Shown one piece after another: positions 36,959 through 47,591 of a stretch of 64,000 nt of DNA (position 1 is its first letter; every line of letters starts with the position of its first letter). The notes below the pieces were generated by a model, which worked only from the letters and a program-made list of their open reading frames with translations, searched no databases and was not told the origin of the DNA. The position numbers and the translations under genes were made by a program. Origin of the DNA: Primulina eburnea (taxonomy: Eukaryota > Streptophyta > Magnoliopsida > Lamiales > Gesneriaceae). The DNA lies in the NCBI RefSeq assembly GCF_022965805.1, contig NC_133105.1, positions 4,154,001-4,218,000 of the forward strand. Reading direction: 5' to 3'.

Positions 36959-37968
36959 ATGACCTCATTTTCTTCGTCTAGGTACTTGTTGGCTTTCTTC
37001 TTATTGGATTTTTGCTGGAAACCCTTTCCGACAGAGCAAAATAAATCGTTTGATGCAAAAAATTTTTGTCCTGATACAAACTTCTCTCGACTAATTGCTG
37101 TGTATGGTGATGCTAAGGCTGTTAGTGGTGGTAGGTCGGTTCAAATTTCTGGTTCAGGTGCTTTTAGTGCAGGGAAACTGATTTGTCGAAAACCCATTAA
37201 TCTTGTTGAGGGATACTCTAGAAAAATGGTGTCATTCTCAGTTTATTTTGAGTTTTCCATGTCTGGAGGATATGGGTTGGCTTTTATTATGGTTCCAATT
37301 TGGTTTCCTTTGAATGTCTTTAATGGTGGCTCAATGGTAATGTTTGAGGAGAAAAAATGAAGTTTCTTGCAGTTGAATTCGATACGTTTAAGGATGAGAA
37401 GTATGGTGATTTTAATAATGACCGTGGTGGGATTGATGTTGATAGTGTTGTATCTGTGAAAGTGAGCAATGTTTCAGCCATCAAGTTGGAGTTAAATAGT
37501 GGAGAAAAATTACAATCTTGGATTGATTATGAAGCAAGTTCTAAAATATTAGAGGTTCGATTGGAAAGAATATTGGATGTCAAGAAGCCAGTTGACCCTT
37601 TGCTTTCCTATCATATTGACTTGTCAAGAATGTGGAAAAATGAGGACGTTATTCTGGGATTAAGCTCGTCGAGCGGGAATTCGTCGCAAAAGTGTAATAT
37701 ATATTCGTGGAGCTTTGTTTCGAGAACTATGCCCCATTGGATGCATTCAGAGCCGATGAATCCGAAGACATTCACGGAGAAGGGAGAAGAAGATATGAAA
37801 GTTCACAAGACAAGAAGTGATTGTGCTATGAAAGTACTAGCTGCATTAATCTTGGGCGGTGGATGTGGAGAGCTTGGTGCCGTTGTTGTGTTATTTGTGT
37901 TTGCTATCTTCGGCAATAGGTGCAGTGGCCAAGATTTGAAATCTACCGGTGCTAATTTTTTTAATTAA
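36959..37968 (+). pseudogene. Legume-lectin-like membrane protein, copy A (frameshifted)
   Basis: Starts at ATG 36959 (MTSFSSSRYLLAFFLLDFCW), a likely signal peptide. The first frame holds lectin-like strands: RSVQISGSGAFSAGK, YFEFSMSGGYGLAFIM, FPLNVFNGGSM. It stops at 37360, and a second frame from 37357 continues KFLAVEFDTFKDEKYGD, GIDVDSVVSV, KLQSWIDYEASSKILEVRL and ends after a hydrophobic segment (residues ~165-190 of that frame). The shift lies in GAGGAGAAAAAATG. The family is a L-type (legume) lectin domain with a C-terminal membrane anchor and no kinase. The usual NHVGID metal/ligand-site text reads NDRGGID here. Either frame might still be expressed separately, but the lectin fold is split. 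Confidence 0.75.
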
Positions 37969-38329
37969 AAATAAAATAATTCATAATAATTAAAATCATA
38001 AGTCATACCTATGATACATAATCATCGTAGTCTCAAAAGTTTCTCATCAACAAGATCTTCAATATTTTGGTTATTGAACTCGTAATGATTCAGAAATCGA
38101 CAAAACATTGACAATGTAATATTATATCTTCATTATCGCCTGTAAAAAAATTTAATGAAGATCAAATAAAACCAATATCTTTAAAACCATTCATTTAGAT
38201 GATTAGATGATTAAATTAAAAAATATTTTTAAACTAAAATATACATAGATAATCTGTATAGATATAATCTTACTATTGAAGCTGTGATCTATGATTTTTC
38301 AAAGTATAATATTCATCGATTATAAAATA
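37969..38329. other. Lectin copy A 3' flank
   Basis: AT-rich non-coding sequence shared with unit B (44928-45270). Confidence 0.6.
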
Positions 38330-38511
38330 GAGTAGGTCTCATGTGAGACCGTCTCACGGATCTCAATCTGTGAGACGGGTCAACCCTACTCATATTCACC
38401 ATAAAAAGTAGTACTCTTAGCATAAAAAGCAATACTATTTCATGGATTACCCATATAAAGATCCGTCTCACAAAATTTGACCCGTGAGACCGTCTCACAC
38501 AAGTTTTTGCC
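38330..38511 (+). mobile_element. GTCTCAC-type MITE, copy 4
   Basis: GAGTAGGTCTCATGTGAGAC to ACAAGTTTTTGCC, 182 bp, flanked by TATAAAATA at 38321-38329 and 38512-38520. Unit B shows the unfilled site (AAGTATAGAATATGAG near 45268). Confidence 0.95.
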
Positions 38512-39138
38512 TATAAAATATGAGGTTGGGGTGGATAGGATGCATAACATTTTTTTTCAATCTTGAAAAATGAAGTTTATTTAATATTCTTTTTACTAGA
38601 AGTTTATAAATATATTTGAAATATTTCTACAATAATCATCATAAAATTTAAATTTAAAATTTAAAATATTTGTCAATCGAACTAACATGGTTTTAATCAA
38701 AAGTTAGATTTTTTTTTTTTGAAGAATATTAATCAAGGGTGATCAAGGAGGAGAAAAAGGTTTTATTTTATTAATCTTCGGTCTATAGATATGAAAATCT
38801 CAAGTCGATAAGTATTGAGATTTATTTATTACCATATCAGTTTGAATACATCATAGAGAATTTGGAACCAATCAATTAAATATAAACTCACTAATATTTT
38901 TACACTTTCAAAATCAATTTAAAATTCATAAAAGATATCTAAGTAGGAAAAAAATCTCGATAGGCACAAATTACCATAATTACAAGTAGGAAACGAATGG
39001 ATTATTAAGGAAATTTTTAAGAATCCTAATCCAGATAGTTATCAAAATATGTTCAGGATCCACTTCTATATATATGCTCCATATGCACACATAATATACG
39101 ATATATTATTTACTGGTGAATACAATACTTGCGCGTGC

Positions 39139-39783
39139 ATGGCGTTCTTCCCTGGCTCTTCGTCGTCATCTACTCCTTCAGCAACACCTCACGGACCCTT
39201 TTCTGCTTCTTCCTCCACCGATCAAGAGTACGAAACTATTACAATATTCGGAGTATCCATCAATGTTCGGATGACTGAGACGACGTCTTCGTCGTCGTCA
39301 GGACAGACTGGATCTGTTTCTCTTGATTCTATGGCGGTGGACGAGACAATCCCAGCGGTGATCTCACCACATACCCAAGGAAGTGTGGTTCAGCCGCCCG
39401 TCAATCTTCTTCCCGTTAATCATCATGAGGGTTATTGGAGAATCAAGAAAACCTTGAAGAAAAGTGACGTGGACGGTTCGTCGAGGCTTCTCCTCGGAAA
39501 ACTGTTAGTCAAGGATCATATTTTGCCGAATATTAAGAACTTCGATGAGAAGAGGGGGGCGGAGATCACCGTGTATGATGTGGATACACGAACCGTGCAC
39601 ACTCTGTTGCTGAAAACCTGGATAACCGATAGTTACGTCCTCGTGAAAGGCTGGATGAAGGATTTTGTTAGGAGGCGTGTGTTGCGCAAGGACGATGAGA
39701 TTGGGCTCCGGTGGGAAGAAACAGATGGAAGATTTGAGTTTTCTCTACTTCGTCAGCATCCTATGCATCAAGATTTCAGCTAG
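39139..39783 (+). CDS. B3-domain DNA-binding protein, copy B
   Basis: Intronless, 214 residues, the same architecture as copy A: a Ser/Thr-rich N-terminus, then a B3 domain from WRIKKTLKK to FEFSLLR. It is two residues shorter because the ACGACGACGACA run encoding TTTT is replaced by TCGTCGTCA (SSSSSGQTG). Other differences are MAVDE for MVVDE and FDEKRG for FDEMRG. The frame is intact and the TATA box (near 39067) is retained. It is the most divergent of the three intact copies. Confidence 0.88.
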   Translation: MAFFPGSSSSSTPSATPHGPFSASSSTDQEYETITIFGVSINVRMTETTSSSSSGQTGSVSLDSMAVDETIPAVISPHTQGSVVQPPVNLLPVNHHEGYWRIKKTLKKSDVDGSSRLLLGKLLVKDHILPNIKNFDEKRGAEITVYDVDTRTVHTLLLKTWITDSYVLVKGWMKDFVRRRVLRKDDEIGLRWEETDGRFEFSLLRQHPMHQDFS

Positions 39784-41037
39784 GATACATATATAGTTTG
39801 GTTAATATTAGACAGTAGATTTGGTACCAGAATATTGAACATCCATTCCAGTTGCACATTAATTTGAAGATTCTGTACTTGGTTACAAAATTTTGGTTTT
39901 TGTTGCTTAATTTCGTGAGCGAATCCATTGTTATGAAAAGGTTGATAATAATTTGATTCTAGTTTTTACCTTTTTTTTAATCATCGTGAAAATACATTTT
40001 GGTAGATTGATTTACAACTACAGATTATTTAGTTTTTGTTCTTATTTGTAAAAGAATTTATTTAGATGAGAGGGATTATATATGCTATAACTTTATGGCC
40101 AAGAATTAAAATTTCAGGTTGTTTAATATATTCCTTTGAGGTTTGCCATTTTTTGTGTTGGGATCAAATTGAATGCTAGAATATAAAAAACAAACAAGAA
40201 GGATCAATCGAAGATCTATTATCTTCGTCCGGGAAAATTTCTTCGAATGATTGGATTGACTAATAAACCATAAAAAGAAAGCAATAGTTATTAATTTACA
40301 TTGAGAAGTCTCTTGTTAGACGATCTTATAGATATATTTTCACGAGGCCGATGAATGTGATTCATACTGAAAATAAATTGAATTGGGTAATAAAAAAAAA
40401 AGATCTACAGTAGAGCTCTGGTGGACTATAGCCCGCTCAATTTTTATTTAAAAATTATATAGAGGTCCAAAATAATTAATAGTATTGTAAAATACTTAAA
40501 ACTGATATGCAGAAGATGACAAAAAAGAGGAAGGAATATCGACATAAAGAGACAACATAAATTATAGCAAAACTCTGGAGAATTCTATGTAAATTTGAGT
40601 TCTGTTTATTTCAATTCCAACTTCCAGTAAAGTCTTCAAAATATTCCATATGTTCAATTTGAAGTCTGTTTATTTCAATTCAAAAGGAGACTACAAAAAA
40701 ATACAGCAAAACTGTGCAGAATTTTTATGTCAATTTGAAGTCTGTTTATTTCAATTCAAGGTTCCAGTAGCTAAGTCTTTGAAATATTCCATATGTTCAT
40801 CAATCTTTTTTGTAAAAAACGTTAATCAAGTTCATAACAACATAATTAAATTTGATGTTGTTAATGGATTCTTCATGTAATATCATTATTTTTCTCATTT
40901 TATGTTTTTGTTTTGAGTCATTTCGAAGGAGTTTGAATGTACGAACAAATCGTGATCCATAACATTTGATTAAAAAAGTCGGATTATTTCACAACACACG
41001 CATCACCGTTTTTGTGAGAAACAATTAGGCTTTCCGT

Positions 41038-41039
<2 letters not shown>

Positions 41040-41085
<46 letters not shown>
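41040..41085. repeat. (TA)n microsatellite
   Basis: Counterpart of the tract at 35548-35608, shorter here. Confidence 0.9.
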
Positions 41086-41088
<3 letters not shown>

Positions 41089-41689
41089 TTCTTTGTTTTC
41101 ACACAAGATTATGGAAAAAACAAATTTTTGAATATGATATAAAAATTGTTGAAAGTAGAGCCTGTTTAGTTGAATAAGACAATGAACTAATTTTTTTTTT
41201 TTTTTAAAAGAAGAGTTTTTCTTAAAAATTATTACGAAAAATGTTTTAATAAGTATTTGTTTCAAAAGCTAGACTTCCTGAATTTTAGGTTGCTGCTTCT
41301 ACTATTATTAAAAAATTGAAAACAAAAATTTATTTTTCAACATTTATCTAAAACAAAACCACTTTTGTCGTTTTGCTAAATTTTTTGTTTTTTTTACATA
41401 AAAACACTTTAAAAAATTGAACTTATTTAGATATTTTTTTAAGTTACAATTTTTTTTATCTAAACTCGTCTCATCATTTGAACATGAAACTCAGAAAGAG
41501 ACTGACACAACGTAAAATGAGATATGATAGTTTATAGATATAGCTTGGTTACAATTCTGTAAAAGAAAAATCAAAATAGTATTTGCCAAAATTATTTAAA
41601 TATTTAACTAAAAAAAATGTAGTTTTTTTGTGTATTGAGACCGAAGGATAAAAATGAAAGAAAAAAGGTCCACGTATCCAGCTGTCTTA

Positions 41690-42269
41690 GAACATCCACA
41701 TTGGTGTATTAATGAGTAATTATTAACACTGATTAATATTAATGTACCAATGTGGATGTATAAATTATTAACTTTGGCTGTCATGTCAGCATGAAAATTA
41801 ATTAATATTAATCTCATTAATTCACATATTTTTTTAAAAAAAGACAAAAGAGCCAAATGACTCTTTTGATTATATATATACATATACATATATATATATA
41901 TTATTCTTTTTGTTTTGTTCTGAAAAATAAACCCTTCCAAAAAAACCAATTGCTTTTCATTTTTTTAATAATATTTTAATCAATATTGAAATTAAATTAT
42001 TTTTAAAAGAATAATATTATTTATTTTCAATAATATTTATTTTAATTTTTTAAATAAAATTAGAAAGATATTTAATTAACATAAAATAAAAAAAGATGCA
42101 TAAGTAGACAATGAGACCTACAAATAATAAAGGTTGATATTAAATGAATATGAGTGTGTATTAATAATGTAAAAGTGTTAATATAATGATTATGTAGCTC
42201 GCGGACCCAATACTTTTTGAAGAGATGGAAGATTAATAACATAGATTAGTGACTACGGATGCGGATGCG
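41690..42269. mobile_element. 580-bp MITE with TTA target duplication (Tourist/Harbinger-like)
   Basis: Begins GAACATCCACATTGGTG and ends ACGGATGCGGATGCG, whose complement CGCATCCGCATCCGT is a weak inverted match. Flanked by TTA at 41687-41689 and 42270-42272. Unit A has the empty site (CAGCTGCCTTATCCGCAC near 36377). A nested ~70-bp foldback lies at 41690-41761 (ACATCCACATTGGT / ACCAATGTGGATGT). No coding capacity recognised. Confidence 0.85.
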
Positions 42270-42862
42270 TTATCCGCACAAAGTTTCCTGCCACCAAACG
42301 GTCGCTGTTTAAAGAAATGGCCGTCATTCCAACAAGGAACCTGGTGTTTTTTCTGCAACTTTTGCATTTATTAAACTCACTGTTTCTTCTTGTTTTTATC
42401 ATAAATTCTACTTAGCCACACAAAAAAATAATATGAAATATTGGGAAGATATTGACATTGGCAATCAATGTGTTTTATATCTTATTTTACAGAAATTAAA
42501 ACACTCAATATTAGTGCAAATTCGGAAAACAAGGGACATATCCAAAAGAATCCCATTTTATATTCCCTCGGTCAGCAACCACACAAAAGAAAGCAAAGCA
42601 AAGTGCAGCAGAAACATTATACTACTCGTATTAATTTTCACGACTTTCTCGCCATTCCCAGGCAGCACCACCAGTACCACGCCTTCTTCGCTTACCCATT
42701 TCCCCATGATTTAATCTATGCTCTTAAATCCGGCCAGAAGAATTCATCAATAATTTCAGCAATATATAGTTTACTTCTGGGGACTGGGTACATGGGTTCT
42801 TCAGAGGACACGAGGTAAAATCAAGGGAAAAAAAGAGACTGTACTGAAGAATATGATTGGAA

Positions 42863-44927
42863 ATGACCTTAATTTCTTCGTCTAGGTACTTGTTGGCTTT
42901 CTTCTTATTGGATTTTTGCTGGAAAGCCTTTCCGACAGAGCAAAATAAATCATTTGATGCAAACATTTTTGGTCCGTATACAAACTTCTCTCGACTAATT
43001 GATGTGTATGGTGATGCTAAGGCTTTTAGTGGTGGTAGGTCGGTTCAAATTTCTGGTTCAGGTGCTTTTAGTGCAGGGAAAATGATTTGTCGAAAACCCA
43101 TTAATCTTGTTGAGGGATACCCTAGAAAAATGGTGTCATATTCTCAGTTTATTTTGAGTTTTCCATGTCTGGAGGATATGGGTTGGCTTTTATTATGGTT
43201 CCAATTTGGTTTCCTTTGAATGTCTTTAATGGTGCCTCAATGGGAATGTTTGAGTGAAGTTTCTTGCAGTTGAATTCGATACGTTTAAGGATGAGAAGTA
43301 TGGTGATTTGAATAATGACCGTGTTGGGATTGATCACTACAAGAAAAATGGGTTTCCGCGGCGTGCAATGTGTGCCGCGGAAAGGTATCCGCGGCGTGCA
43401 TGGCACGCCGCGACGCACGCTGTAAAGTTGAAAACAGTCTTAAGTTTGAAACTATTGGCAGCGTGCAGTTTACGCTGCGGTTGACTCTAATAACGGTGTG
43501 CGGAGTGTGCTATGGATAGTTATCTTTTCGGCAGCGTGCACCGCACGCTATGGTTAAAAGTTTCAACGTCGTGCAAAACATGCTGTTGATATACTAACCA
43601 ATTGGCAGCGTGCAAGGCACGCCGTGCTTAAACGTATCCACGGCGTGCGCAAAACATGCTGTTGATATGTTCACCAATTGGCAGAGTGCATTGCACGCTG
43701 CGATTAAAAGTATCCATGGCATGCGCAATATGCTGTTGATGATTCATTGGCAGCGTGCAACAATATGCTGTTGATGATTAATTGGCAGCGGGTATTGCAC
43801 GCTGTGGTTAAAAGCAACCATGGCATGCGCAATATGCTGTTGATAAGGCGCAATGCAAGCTGTAATTGATATATTATTGTACGCTGTCGATTTGGTTTAT
43901 CAGCAACGTGCAGCAAGTTAACGTTATTTATATTATTATGAACCAGATTTTAAACAATAATATCGAAACTCAAAAGATTTATCACACAACATCCAACTAA
44001 TCACCGGAATTAAAACAAAATAATAAGATAATATAAAAACTAAGTAATTAATGTCAATTCTCCTTTATCCAATAAGACAAAAAACTTGATAAAGTAAACA
44101 AAATACTCAGTAATATGATGATTTGATGCAATACTGTCTCTAACCCTAGAACCAATATAAGATCTGTATCAGTCACACAAAACGAAAAAATTAGAAAACC
44201 ATGCTACTGTGCTTCCAACTGCATCATCCAGAAAAATCATTTCAGAATTCGGTCGAATTAAGTCTACCTGCTCCACAAGAACTCTATCAACCCAAACTTT
44301 CCAACAAGATCTACCAAGAGGAACGTGATGCTTTTAATGCACGTCGTTAATGTCGTGCCGCAAAAAACCAGTTTTCTTGTAGTGGATGTTGATAGTTTTG
44401 TATCTGTGAAAATGAGCAATGTTTCAGCCATCAAGTTGGAGTTAAATAGTGGAGAAAAATTACAATCTTGGATTGATTATGAAGCAAGTTCTAAAATATT
44501 AGAGGTTCGATTGGGAAGAATATTGGATGTCAAGAAGCCAGTTGACCCTTTGCTTTCCCATCATATTGACTTGTCAAGAATGTGGAAAAATGAGGACGTT
44601 CTTCTGGGATTAAGCTCGTCGAGCGGGAATTCGTCGCAAAAGTGTAATATATATATTCGTGGAGCTTTGTTTCGAGAACTATGCCCCATTGAATGCATTC
44701 AGAGCCGATGAATCCGGAGACATGCATTCACGGAGAAGGGAAAAGAAGATATGAAAGTTCACAAGACAAGAAGTGATTGTGCTATGAAAATACTAGCTGC
44801 ATTAATCTTGGGCGGTGGATGTGGAGCGCTTGGTGCCGTTGTTGTGTTATTTGTGTTTGCTATCTTCGGCAATAGGCGCAGTGGCCAGGATTTGAAATTT
44901 ACCCGAGCTAACTTTTTTATTGAATAA
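42863..44927 (+). pseudogene. Legume-lectin-like membrane protein, copy B (CACTA-disrupted)
   Basis: A paralogue of the copy at 36959, with the same signal-like start (MTLISSSRYLLAFFLLDFCW) and the same lectin strands. It is broken several ways: a 2-bp insertion at GTGTCATATTCTCAG (near 43138), a 9-bp deletion at the ATGTTTGAG site that keeps the ancestral TGA stop, CACTA element 2 inserted at GATTGAT|GTTGAT, a 2-bp gain near 44650, and a 4-bp insertion near 44722 (GACATGCATTCACGG). The end reads RRSGQDLKF...FFIE and a stop at 44925-44927. It shares the frame problem of copy A, so the family was probably already inactive, or differently read, before duplication. Confidence 0.85.
43335..44384. 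mobile_element. Non-autonomous CACTA element 2 (GCAGCGTGC subterminal repeats)
   Basis: Terminal inverted repeat CACTACAAGAAAA at the left and TTTTCTTGTAGTG at the right, with GAT duplicated at 43332-43334 and 44385-44387. The uninterrupted paralogue reads GGGATTGATGTTGATAG near 37430. The left half carries many GGCAGCGTGC / GCACGCTG and AATATGCTGTTGAT words (43380-43920), typical subterminal repeats. No transposase. 1050 bp. Confidence 0.95.
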
Positions 44928-45360
44928 CAAAATAATCCATAACAATTAAAATCATAACAATGATACATGTTCATCGTAGTCTCAAAAGTTTCTCATCAAC
45001 AAAATCTTCAATATTTTGGTTATTGAACTTGTAATGATTCAGAAATCGACAAAACATTGATAATGTAATATTATATCTCCATCATCGCCTGCAAAAAAAT
45101 TTAATGAAGATCAAATAAAACGAATATCTTTAAAACCATTCATTTAATATGTTAGATGATTAAATTAAATATTTTTAAACTAAAATATACATAGATAATC
45201 TGTATAGACATAATCTTACTATTGAAACTGTGATCTATGATTTTTCTCGAAGTATAATATTCATCAAGTATAGAATATGAGATTGGGATGGATTGGATGC
45301 ATAACATTTTTTTTCAATCTTGAAAAATGAAGTTTATTTAATATTAATCTTTTTACTAGA

Positions 45361-46787
45361 AGTTTATAAATATATTTGAAAATATTTCTTCAATAATCAT
45401 CATAAAATTTAAATTTAAAATTTAAAATATTTGTCAATCGAACTAACATGGTTTTAATCAAAAGTTAGATTTTTTTTTTTTTGAAGAATATTAATCAAGG
45501 GTGATCAAGGAGGAGAAAAAGGTTTTATTTTATTAATCTTCGGTCTATAGATATGAAAATCTCAAGTCGATAAGTATTGAGATTTATTTATTACCATATC
45601 AGTTTGAATACATCATAGAGAATTTGGAACCAATCAATTAAATATAAACTCACTAATATTTTTACACTTTCAAAATCAATTTAAAATTCATAAAAGATAT
45701 CTAAGTAGGAAAAAAATCTCGATAGGCACAAATTACCATAATTACAAGTAGGAAACGAATGGATTATTAAGGAAATTTTTAAGAATCCTAATCCAGATAG
45801 TTATCAAAATATGTTCAGGATCCACTTCTATATATATGCTCCATATGCACACATAATATACGATATATTATTTACTGGTGAATACAATACTTGCGCGTGC
45901 ATGGCGTTCTTCCCTGGCTCTTCGTCGTCATCTACTCCTTCAGCAACACCTCACGGACCCTTTTCTGCTTCTTCCTCCACCGATCAAGAGTACGAAACTA
46001 TTACAATATTCGGAGTATCCATCAATGTTCGGATGACTGAGACGACGTCTTCGTCGACGACGACGACAGGACAGACTGGATCTGTTTCTCTTGATTCTAT
46101 GGTGGTGGACGAGACAATCCCAGCGGTGATATCACCACATACCCAAGGAAGTGTGGTTCAGCCTCCCGTCAATCTTCTTCCCGTTAATCATCATGAGGGT
46201 TATTGGAGAATCAAGAAAACCTTGAAGAAAAGTGACGTGGACGGTTCGTCGAGGCTTCTCCTCGGAAAACTGTTAGTCAAGGATCATATTTTGCCGAATA
46301 TTAAGAACTTCGATGAGATGAGGGGGGCGGAGATCACCGTGTATGATGTGGATACACGAACCGTGCACACTCTGTTGCTGAAAACCTGGATAACGGATAG
46401 TTACGTCCTCGTGAAAGGCTGGATGAAGGATTTTGTTAGGAGGCGTGTGTTGCGCAAGGACGATGAGATTGGGCTCCGGTGGGAAGAAACAGATGGAAGA
46501 TTTGAATTTTCTCTACTTCGTCAGCATCCTATGCATCAAGATTTCAGCTAGGATACATATATATATAGTTTGGTTAATATTAGACAGTAGATTTGGTATC
46601 AGAATATTGAACATCCATTCCAGTTGCACATTAATTTGAAGATTCTGTACTTGGTTACAAAATTTTGGTTTTAATTTGTTGCTTAATTTCGTGAGCGAAT
46701 CCATTGTTATGAAAAGGTTGATAATAATTTGATTCTAGTTTTTACCTTTTTCTTTTCTTTTTTTTTTAATCATCGTGAATAATATTT
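45361..46787 (+). repeat. B3-lectin array, unit C (partial)
   Basis: Same start sequence as units A and B. Matches them through the B3 gene and ~235 bp beyond, then identity stops at about 46787 after AATCATCGTGA. No lectin follows. Confidence 0.9.
45901..46551 (+). CDS. B3-domain DNA-binding protein, copy C
   Basis: Intronless, 216 residues, identical to copy A except for HILPN at the A-copy HISPN site. It shares the TTTT tract, MVVDE and FDEMRG with copy A rather than with its neighbour copy B. The Ser/Thr-rich N-terminus and B3 domain are intact, and the TATA box is at about 45828. A sequence-specific DNA-binding role is inferred from the B3 fold. Confidence 0.88.
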   Translation: MAFFPGSSSSSTPSATPHGPFSASSSTDQEYETITIFGVSINVRMTETTSSSTTTTGQTGSVSLDSMVVDETIPAVISPHTQGSVVQPPVNLLPVNHHEGYWRIKKTLKKSDVDGSSRLLLGKLLVKDHILPNIKNFDEMRGAEITVYDVDTRTVHTLLLKTWITDSYVLVKGWMKDFVRRRVLRKDDEIGLRWEETDGRFEFSLLRQHPMHQDFS

Positions 46788-47510
46788 ATAATTCTTGAAT
46801 AATGAAAATTTAAATTTTTAATATTTATCAATTACTCGTTTTTTAAACAAAATTAATCATAAAGATTCGAAAAAATAAAAATTTTGGTAATGATATATAA
46901 TTTATTACATTAAGTTCGAACCCACGTAACTCTAATTTCTGAATATGTATCTAATCAGGTTGAATAATCTATTTCACAAAACTAACTCATGAAACTATCT
47001 CACATTTTCACATTTTGATTTTAGGAAATTGTGAGTTCCATGGTTAAAAACAAAAATCATATTCCTAAATATTTGAACTCGTTGCAAATAATTAATTGTT
47101 TTTATTGTAACACGCATTAATCTTGTAATTGGTATATTTTCGAATTTGGATTTACTCTTGTAACTTCTCAATATTATTTGATTTTCATCTACCAACTCAG
47201 ATTCTTTTTTGATCATTTTTTTGCCAAAAGTCGCTAACTCTTTCGAACAGTATTTATCTAACATCGATATTGAGCAAATAATATATTATAATATTAGGAG
47301 TAAAAAAGATTTGATTGGGAGTATAAATTAAACTTTCCTTTGAGGAAATATTTGTAAAGGGAAAAAGATAAGTATAAGTTTCAAAATCCAGAATGAACAC
47401 AACAGATTTTGGATTCTCCGTGTCCTAAAAGGGAAGTATATCAGAATCGTCGCATATTATATGTGAAGTTTTTAATTAAGCATTTCATTCCAAATAAGAA
47501 TCAAACTGCA
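46788..47510. other. Spacer between B3 copies C and D
   Basis: AT-rich, not matched elsewhere in the array. No gene seen. Confidence 0.5.
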
Positions 47511-47591
47511 TTCACTTCTGTATATATGCCCGCCATTCGCACACAGGAGAACGTATGATATTATACGATATAGAAAAAAACGTGTGCATGC

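Larger units (their letters stand above)
31724..38600 (+). repeat. B3-lectin array, unit A
   Basis: Begins at AGTTTATAAATATATTTG. Contains B3 copy A, a (TA)n tract (~35548-35608) and the first lectin-like pseudogene. Removing CACTA element 1 and two MITEs with their target duplications reduces 6877 bp to about 5133 bp. Confidence 0.9.
38601..45360 (+). repeat. B3-lectin array, unit B
   Basis: Starts with the same AGTTTATAAATATATTTG. Contains B3 copy B and lectin copy B. Removing the TTA-flanked MITE and CACTA element 2 with their duplications reduces 6760 bp to about 5124 bp, close to unit A's 5133. Confidence 0.9.

Noticed and set aside
43380..43920. Short regularly spaced repeats as a possible CRISPR-like or satellite array
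   Set aside because: Explained as CACTA subterminal repeats inside a proven insertion; the context is plant nuclear DNA.
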